64,000 nt of DNA, from NCBI RefSeq assembly GCF_018130825.1, contig NZ_JAFCJS010000004.1, positions 124,001 to 188,000 of the forward strand, given 5' to 3'. The notes under the pieces were generated by a model. The model saw only the letters and a program-made list of their open reading frames with translations. It was not told the DNA's origin and ran no database searches. The stretch comes from Bradyrhizobium liaoningense (GTDB lineage Bacteria; Pseudomonadota; Alphaproteobacteria; Rhizobiales; Xanthobacteraceae). Below, in pieces: positions 59,235 through 64,000 of this stretch. The position numbers were made by a program, and so were the translations under genes. Numbering within the stretch: the first letter of the stretch is position 1; each line of letters begins with the position of its first letter.

Positions 59235-60749
59235 CTAATAGTAGGCGATATAATGCGGAGCCTCGACATTCGACAAGCCAAACGCGAAGTAATACTTCCG
59301 CGCAGCCGACCAAGCACGAACGAAACTGGGCATGCGCGCATCTGGCGCAAAGGTGCTGTTGTTGTAGACATATGATGAATACCAATCGCCGAATATCAAC
59401 GACTTAGCGTTTGGTTGCGACACTTTATGTCCATGCGCCGCGATAATTTTATACCGCTTGGCTAACGCTTGTCTTATCGTGGAAACGAGCCATCCATCCA
59501 GCTCTGCGAGAGCGTCTTTCTCATCAAGCAAGGCATAGAAACCCATTAGGCCTTTCATTTTGGGAAGCCTGCTCCCCTTCTTGATGAACTGTTCGAGATT
59601 CTCCTCGGTCAAACCACCATACAGTACATTTCGAATCTCGCTTATGAGACCGATGAGATCCCAATCAAAGCCCGGACCCACCCTATTTAGATTCGGCCCG
59701 TGCGTTTCGATGTAGTGAACAAGATATAGATTTATTAGGCGCGATAACTTTCTCTTCAGTCGGAGCACGACGTCAGCGTGCATGAAGAGCCCACGCGCGG
59801 AAATGCCATAACCTAAGAACTTGAATTCTTTTAAAGTTCGAAACTCTTCCGGAACGTCCGACAATATCCAAATGCCGGGCGACTTCTTTTGATTGATCTT
59901 TAGGCCGCTTTTATCACAGTGAGCCACAAAAGCGTGGTATGCCTTCAGCGCGTCTTCGTAGCTGTAGCACAGCACGACGGTGTCATCGGCGTATCTTGAA
60001 AATTGACCATTGAGCGCCTCCAGCTCGCAATCGAGCGGATGGTTGGCGAGATTCGCCAAGCCCAAAGAAATTGCCGAACCTTGAGGCGTTCCATTGTCTC
60101 TATGCGTAAAAGCCTTCTTCGAATACGCAGACTTGTTCGCGTACCTGTGAGTTAAGAAGCTTATGATTACCTGCCGCTCCGCGTCCGATATTGTCACCAT
60201 GCTACGTGAACGGAGGAGCTTTAATAGATAAGTATGCGGAATGCTGTCGAAGTAATTCTCGAAATCCAACTGAATCACGAAGTTTCGTTTGTTCAATATT
60301 GCCGATTTTATTTTCAGTATCGCGTCAAAAACGTTGCGGTCAGGCCGGTATGCATAGGAATTGCCAGACTGATTTTTCAGATTTCGCAACGTTAGCCTGC
60401 GATTGAGAACGCTCGCCACAGCAGAATCCGGAATGGAAAACTGCATTATGGGGCGCTTGCCTCCCGAGGCTTTCGGCACCTCAAATCGCAGGGCAGGTTG
60501 CGGCGCATACTGACCGTTCTGGATCTTCAACCAGATCGTCTTGGCAAGAAAATTAGCGTTGCGCTTGCAATAAAGCGGATCGAAATGTTTGTGAGGGTAC
60601 GAAATTTTTGCGGAGCCGACCCCGCCGGGAATACCAGTCCTCTTTTCAAATTTTTCCGCATATTCAGCGGCCGTCTTCCGATTGAGCTCACCCCGCTCCA
60701 ATATTTGCGTACTGAGTTTCTTTATCTTCTGCTTTATTGCGTTTTGCAT
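59235..60749 (-). CDS. Reverse transcriptase of unassigned (defence-like) group
   Basis: 504 residues. All RT motifs are present: RT2-like RFEVPKASGGKRPIMQFSIP, SYAYRPDRNVFDAI, RT3 FVIQLDFENYFDSIP with Asp162, RT4 NGTPQGSAISLGLANL, and RT5 FSRYADDTVVL with YADD at 253-256. After the thumb there is an unassigned 150-residue helical tail (MGFYALLDEKDALAELDGW; a conserved-looking FGLSNVEAPHYIAYY end). No maturase X domain, HNH, protease or retron VTG motif is seen. This suits the UG/DRT antiviral RTs rather than group II introns. The codons are clearly AT-richer than in neighbouring genes, a sign of transfer. No Shine-Dalgarno precedes the ATG; a structured 113-nt segment ends 23 bp upstream. 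Confidence 0.88.
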   Translation of the reverse strand: MQNAIKQKIKKLSTQILERGELNRKTAAEYAEKFEKRTGIPGGVGSAKISYPHKHFDPLYCKRNANFLAKTIWLKIQNGQYAPQPALRFEVPKASGGKRPIMQFSIPDSAVASVLNRRLTLRNLKNQSGNSYAYRPDRNVFDAILKIKSAILNKRNFVIQLDFENYFDSIPHTYLLKLLRSRSMVTISDAERQVIISFLTHRYANKSAYSKKAFTHRDNGTPQGSAISLGLANLANHPLDCELEALNGQFSRYADDTVVLCYSYEDALKAYHAFVAHCDKSGLKINQKKSPGIWILSDVPEEFRTLKEFKFLGYGISARGLFMHADVVLRLKRKLSRLINLYLVHYIETHGPNLNRVGPGFDWDLIGLISEIRNVLYGGLTEENLEQFIKKGSRLPKMKGLMGFYALLDEKDALAELDGWLVSTIRQALAKRYKIIAAHGHKVSQPNAKSLIFGDWYSSYVYNNSTFAPDARMPSFVRAWSAARKYYFAFGLSNVEAPHYIAYY

Positions 60750-60772
60750 ATGGACAAATCAAAGAGAGGGCA

Positions 60773-60885
60773 GCGGATGGCCTTTGAGTTATGGGAGTCC
60801 GCCCCGCTTTCGCCAGACGTCGAAATGTTAGGTTGACCAACACTTCTCCACGGCTGTTGCCACAGCCGTTACTGCGGCCATCCGC
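60773..60885 (-). ncRNA. Candidate structured RNA partner of the reverse transcriptase
   Basis: On the RT-coding strand, a perfect 10-bp stem (GCGGATGGCC at one end, GGCCATCCGC at the other) closes a 113-nt segment. Inside are a perfect 8-bp hairpin ACGGCTGT-ggca-ACAGCCGT, a TGTTGG/CCtAACA hairpin, and a GUCUG/CGGAC stem holding a GCGAAAGC GNRA tetraloop. It ends 23 bp before the RT start. Known defence RTs and retrons use a co-expressed structured RNA in just this place. The fold is read by eye, and transcription is inferred. Confidence 0.65.
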
Positions 60886-60968
60886 CTAGGCATACTACGC
60901 CCTACCTCGCAACGTGCACTTCAAAGTTGTAGAATGCAATAGGTTGCTGATATTCTAACGGGGAAAAA

Positions 60969-61703
60969 ATGACTGACCAAATAATCGTCTGGGATCTTGA
61001 GACGGCACCCGACGCCGAGGCTTTAGCGCGGGTGCACGGCCGCGACCAGATGTCGCCCGAGCAGGTCCGCCAAGCATTAGGCGGCGAATTCCCCAAGCTT
61101 CCGATTCACAGAATCGTTTGTATTGGGGCACTTATCGCTTCGCGATCAGATGAGGGGTGGAAGGTCGAAAGTCTTGGCGCCCCTCATATCGGGGAGAGGT
61201 CGGAGGAGGAACTGATCTCCTCCTTCATCGAAAGGATCCGAATCTTAAAACCTCAGTTGATTACCTATAACGGCGACACCTTTGACCTGCCAGTGCTACG
61301 ATATCGCGCGATGCTACATCGGATCGACGGATCGGGACTGTATGCGAGGGCGTATTTTAATCGGTATGGAGAAGATGCACTTGATCTCTGTGATATACTC
61401 GCGTCTTATAATTCTCGAGCCAAGGTCAGCTTAGATCTTCTTTCCAGATCGCTCGGGCTCGGCGGTAAGCCGCCAACAATATCCGGTGCTAATGTTGCTC
61501 GCTATATTGAATCTGGACGAATTCAGGAGGTTGCAGATTATTGCGAAACGGATGTCGTCAATACATATCGCATATGGCTTTTGCTTGAAGTCTTCCGCGG
61601 AAGACTCTCGCGGGAAGCCTTAAAGGCAAGCGAAGATCAACTACGATCGTTTGTTGAGCCGCGCTTTGCTTTGAAACCCCACTTGCGCTCACTTATCGTA
61701 TAA
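60969..61703 (+). CDS. DEDDy-type 3'-5' exonuclease (PolB-exonuclease-like)
   Basis: 244 residues of the RNase-H-like DnaQ/PolB exonuclease fold. Exo I: IVWDLETAPD with Asp9 and Glu11; Exo II: LITYNGDTFDLPVL with Asn101 and Asp106; Exo III: ADYCETDVVNTY with Tyr191-x3-Asp195, so the DEDDy form. It matches the stand-alone family related to the exonuclease domain of DNA polymerase B. It is transcribed divergently from the RT with the structured RNA between them. A TTGTAG-18-TATTCT promoter (60927-60956) is very close to the ATG. Codon use is AT-rich like the RT's. Whether the pair functions together is unknown. Confidence 0.85.
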   Translation: MTDQIIVWDLETAPDAEALARVHGRDQMSPEQVRQALGGEFPKLPIHRIVCIGALIASRSDEGWKVESLGAPHIGERSEEELISSFIERIRILKPQLITYNGDTFDLPVLRYRAMLHRIDGSGLYARAYFNRYGEDALDLCDILASYNSRAKVSLDLLSRSLGLGGKPPTISGANVARYIESGRIQEVADYCETDVVNTYRIWLLLEVFRGRLSREALKASEDQLRSFVEPRFALKPHLRSLIV

Positions 61704-61724
61704 TGCCGAGACCGAAGCTTGTCC

Positions 61725-61857
61725 TCACCCCATACTCGCCGCCACCACCGTCAGCATCAACACGATTGCCACGAGCTGCATCGACGCCGCCGGCGTGGGT
61801 GCGCCATTCAGCGATTTTTTCGGAGAGCGACAAGTTGAGGTCGAAGAAGCTTGGCTC
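61725..61857 (-). pseudogene. Frameshifted copy of the 3' end of the neighbouring membrane-protein gene
   Basis: Reads EPSFFDLNLSLSEKIAEWRT then, after one frameshift, PAASMQLVAIVLMLTVVAAS and a stop. The intact gene at 61904 reads EPKFFEAHLSLSDKITAWRT, QPVASLQLVTIVLLLSVMAV at the same place. Same strand, about 180 bp apart. The fragment marks the right edge of the RT island. Confidence 0.85.
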
Positions 61858-61903
61858 GCTGCTTTGCAGCGCCCCGGAATGACGGCGAGAGATTACTCCC
61901 CCC

Positions 61904-62290
61904 TCACCCCAGGCTCGCCGTCACCACGGCCATCACCGACAGCAGCAGCACGATGGTCACGAGTTGGAGCGAGGCGACGGGCTGGGTGCGCCATGCCGTG
62001 ATCTTGTCGGAGAGCGACAGATGGGCTTCGAAGAACTTTGGTTCGTAGACGGTCTTGAAGACGGCGGGGAAGCTCGGGCCGAGGGTTACAGCCAGCATCG
62101 CGTGGGCGAGCGAGGCGACGGCGACGAAGATGGCGACGCCGGGGTCGCCGACGAGGTCGTGATTGCCGACGAGCTTGAGCAGGAAGGCGGCGGTCGCGAA
62201 GGTCGGGAAGCTCTGCAGCGTCGCGGTCAGCGCGAGGCCTTCGAGCGCGTTATGCAGGCGGGACTTTCTCGCGGCGGCGATGGCGGCCAT
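61904..62290 (-). CDS. Small multi-pass membrane protein of unknown function
   Basis: 128 residues; GGGAG 7 bp before the ATG at 62290. Three to four predicted helices (TLQSFPTFATAAFLLKLVG; VAIFVAVASLAHAMLAVTLG; SLQLVTIVLLLSVMAVVTAS). The charged TVYEPKFFEAHLSLSDKI stretch is probably a loop. No family recognised. Its 3' end is duplicated at 61725-61857. Confidence 0.7.
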   Translation of the reverse strand: MAAIAAARKSRLHNALEGLALTATLQSFPTFATAAFLLKLVGNHDLVGDPGVAIFVAVASLAHAMLAVTLGPSFPAVFKTVYEPKFFEAHLSLSDKITAWRTQPVASLQLVTIVLLLSVMAVVTASLG

Positions 62291-62402
62291 GGCACGTCTC
62301 CCTGATGACATGGGGATGACGATAGCGACGATGCCGGAGGGGTGATGTGAGATGGGTCACGCCCTGCCGGGCCCCTCTGCGGCCGCGGACAAATGAATGG
62401 CG

Positions 62403-62582
62403 TCAGAGCTGGCGGAAGAAGACGAGGTAGATCGCCAAGCCGACCGTCGAGAACGACAGCAGAACGCCAAGCCAATTGTATTTGACGCCCCGCGAGTGGA
62501 ACGCGTTTCTCATGAAGCGAACGAGGAAACACAGGAACAGAATTGCGAGGACAAGGCCCCACAAGAACTTCCCGACGTCCAT
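62403..62582 (-). CDS. Small two-helix membrane protein
   Basis: 59 residues: MDVGKFLWGLVLAILFLCFL, a short basic loop (RFMRNAFHSRGVKYN) and WLGVLLSFSTVGLAIYLVFF. GGGAC..C upstream is a weak Shine-Dalgarno. Codon use fits a real gene. Function unknown. Confidence 0.6.
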   Translation of the reverse strand: MDVGKFLWGLVLAILFLCFLVRFMRNAFHSRGVKYNWLGVLLSFSTVGLAIYLVFFRQL

Positions 62583-62679
62583 GGTCCCCTCGCTCGACTC
62601 AACCCCAGCGTTTGCAGCTGGAACTTACCATCGGGGCATGCCGGACAGAAGACGGTGAGGCACGGGGTTTTCCGTGCCT

Positions 62680-62916
62680 CTACAGCTTCCCCTGGCCGTT
62701 CACCTGGCCCTGCTGTTGCCGCTGCCTCTCCTGTTCCTTGGCGTGGTGCCTGCCGTAGAGACAGCCGGCGGCGGCGCCGAGGACGCCGTGATGGCCGGCA
62801 TAGTGGCCGGCGACACCGCCGACGACGGCGCCCTTGATGCAGCCCTTGGCGTTGGCGGTGGAGCTGGCGCCGAGCATGAGGAGCGCGGCAGCCACGGTAA
62901 AAAGCGGGACTTTCAT
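62680..62916 (-). CDS. Secreted glycine-zipper-like small protein
   Basis: 78 residues. Signal peptide VPLFTVAAALLMLGASSTANA-KG, then a Gly/His-rich stretch CIKGAVVGGVAGHYAGHHGV and LGAAAGCLYG with two cysteines, then a Gln/Arg-rich tail. Gly-zipper segments often insert in or lie against the outer membrane. GGAGAC is 9 bp before the ATG. Similar small proteins in rhizobia are of unknown function. Confidence 0.7.
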   Translation of the reverse strand: MKVPLFTVAAALLMLGASSTANAKGCIKGAVVGGVAGHYAGHHGVLGAAAGCLYGRHHAKEQERQRQQQGQVNGQGKL

Positions 62917-63214
62917 GGATCGATGTCTCCGGATGCGATGTCCTGACATCAACGGGTGTGAACGGATCCAGGTTCCCTTGCGTGAAACCCTGCAGGACGC
63001 GCCGGCCGATATGCACGCGGCGTCATCGCTGGGAACGCGAAGGCCGCTCGTTTCTTGCAGGCAAACAGGCACGCAACCCGCAATTGCCCCCCCATGAACC
63101 GGGCATTGCGCCCGCACGTCATAGTCTGCGATCACCCCTGTGTTCTTGCGGATTGAAGCACGCGCGGGCTGCGCGATAGCGTTCGCGGGTCATGGGCAAT
63201 GAGGGCGGCGCGGC

Positions 63215-63661
63215 ATGACGGTTGAATCGTTGAACAGGCAGCGCGTCGTGCATCTGCTCGATGCCTTCGCACGCGGCGACATCGAGGCCGCGCTGGCGTG
63301 CTGCACCGACGACGTCGACTTCCTCACCCACGCGCCGATCGACGTGCTGCCGCACATGGTGCCACGGCACGGCAAGCAGGAGCTGCGCGATCTCTGGCAG
63401 ACGGTCTGGTCGCGCTATTCGGAAGTTCGCTACAAGGTGCCGCATATCCTCGCCGACGGCGACGAGGTCGCGACCTACATCCAGACCTATTTCAGGAAGC
63501 GCAGCAACGGCCGCATCGTGCAGTTCGACATGGCGGTGTTCTACACCTTCCGCGGCGGGCTGGTGGCGGAGATCCGCGAGATCATCGATTCCTACGATCT
63601 GGTGCAGCAGGTGCTGGAGCGCGAGATCGGGCCGTTGATCACGGGGGCGGGGGTGGATTGA
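63215..63661 (+). CDS. SnoaL/NTF2-like protein
   Basis: 148 residues with the cone fold: QRVVHLLDAFARGDIEAALA, CCTDDVDFLTHAPIDVLPHM, and C-terminal strands VATYIQTYFRKRSNGRIVQF and MAVFYTFRGGLVAEIREI. Family enzymes act on small hydrophobic molecules or serve as binding proteins; nothing nearby tells the substrate. Good GGCGGCG context before the ATG but no clear Shine-Dalgarno. Confidence 0.82.
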   Translation: MTVESLNRQRVVHLLDAFARGDIEAALACCTDDVDFLTHAPIDVLPHMVPRHGKQELRDLWQTVWSRYSEVRYKVPHILADGDEVATYIQTYFRKRSNGRIVQFDMAVFYTFRGGLVAEIREIIDSYDLVQQVLEREIGPLITGAGVD

Positions 63662-63777
63662 TTCTTCTCCCTCTGCCCGTTCTTACGGGGAGAGGTGAAG
63701 AGGTCCCGTTTGAACCTCCCTCCCCCTCGCCGAGACCCATCCCGGGGCGTTGTGCACGCCGGCTGGGTGATGGGCCG

Positions 63778-64000
63778 ATGAAAGTTGTCTTGCTTGCTGT
63801 TTTGGGGCTGTTCCTGGGGACGCTGGGCGGGGCGGCGCTCGGCATCGGGGCCGGGCTAGCTTTCGTCGAAATCGCGCAAACCTCGAATTTCGAAGGGCAA
63901 AACGGCATGCTGGTGTTCTTCACCTTCATGCCTTTGGGCGCTGCGATCGGCGGAATCGGCGGCGCGGTGCTGTTCGGCCTGCTGGCGCTGCGGGGCGATA
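63778..64000 (+). CDS. Membrane protein, 5' part (runs off the window)
   Basis: Open from ATG 63778 to the window end (74 residues visible). Two Gly-rich helices: VVLLAVLGLFLGTLGGAALG and FFTFMPLGAAIGGIGGAVLF. Small hydrophobic proteins of this layout are common in rhizobia. Identity cannot be settled from the fragment. Confidence 0.6.
   Translation, partial: MKVVLLAVLGLFLGTLGGAALGIGAGLAFVEIAQTSNFEGQNGMLVFFTFMPLGAAIGGIGGAVLFGLLALRGD

Noticed and set aside
59235..60749. Group II intron-encoded protein
   Set aside because: No maturase or HNH domain, no intron domain V/VI structure (AGC..GTT catalytic triad hairpin) near either end, and the protein starts right after a short structured RNA.
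59235..60885. Retron (msr-msd + RT)
   Set aside because: The RNA is stem-closed and upstream, as in retrons, but the RT is longer than usual and lacks the VTG motif after the YADD box. No clear branching G in a conserved context was seen. Kept as a general RT-ncRNA candidate.
62657..62682. GAGGCACGG / CCGTGCCTC hairpin as terminator of the 62680 gene
   Set aside because: Good stem but no T run on the minus strand, and it overlaps the stop codon; left unassigned.
1..64000. CRISPR array, rRNA operon, prophage, plasmid or chromosome origin
   Set aside because: No regularly spaced direct repeats, no rRNA stretches, no phage structural genes; the ParA at 3331 lacks ParB and parS-like repeats.

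Overview
The window reads as chromosomal DNA of a high-GC alphaproteobacterium of the Bradyrhizobium / Nitrobacteraceae type. Supporting signs are the gene content (a PdhS-like cell-cycle kinase, a phasin, Omp25/Omp31-type porin-like barrels, an IsdG/HmuQ-like heme oxygenase, a serC-serA operon with a leader hairpin), a tRNA-His that has A73 and no encoded G-1 (an alphaproteobacterial trait), a TTAA-N7-TTAAC CtrA-type site, and many dispersed palindromic intergenic repeats of the kinds common in that family. The genus is an inference from these features; no database was searched.

Layout. 1-6.3 kb: 3' end of trxB, a LysR regulator, a possible small RNA, a DapA-like lyase, two paralogous one-helix membrane peptides, an orphan ParA, a small secreted Cys-containing protein and an AEC permease. 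6.3-12.7 kb is an accessory region: tenA, an NTF2-like gene, a proteasome/HslV-like predicted Ntn-hydrolase, a chimeric IS481/IS630 transposase gene and an XRE-ImmA + PIN pair. It is punctuated by three decayed copies of the 3' end of the AEC gene, as if DNA was added several times at the same gene end. 12.8-29 kb: tRNA-His, phasin, large PAS histidine kinase, thiolase, serC-serA, GNAT, GST, two outer-membrane barrels, MFS exporter, glmM. 29-40 kb: lactate-dehydrogenase-type flavoenzyme, two tandem secreted paralogues, aroE, SulP transporter, an XRE regulator with a clear operator palindrome, a divergent EF-G-like GTPase, a DUF992 protein and an aspartate aminotransferase. 40-59 kb: housekeeping and small membrane proteins, AKR, heme-degrading monooxygenase, DUF1501/DUF1800 pair, MBL-fold + SCO1 operon, TauE permease, GcvA-like LysR, an operon-like set of two small membrane proteins with a secreted DRGH nuclease, and a long uvrB.

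59.2-61.9 kb is the most interesting segment: an AT-richer island inserted between the convergent 3' ends of uvrB and a small membrane-protein gene. It carries a 504-residue reverse transcriptase without maturase or HNH domains. Just upstream, on the same strand, lies a 113-nt segment closed by a perfect 10-bp stem with three internal hairpins (a candidate partner ncRNA). A DEDDy-type 3'-5' exonuclease is divergently encoded, and at the far edge there is a frameshifted copy of the neighbouring gene's 3' end. This looks like a defence-type RT-ncRNA locus of unassigned class. The same signature (cargo bounded by decayed duplicates of a resident gene's 3' end) occurs at the AEC locus.

Start codons were chosen by Shine-Dalgarno spacing and by where conserved domains begin. 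Most long antisense frames inside high-GC genes were ignored as shadows. No rRNA, CRISPR array, integrase gene or complete prophage was seen.
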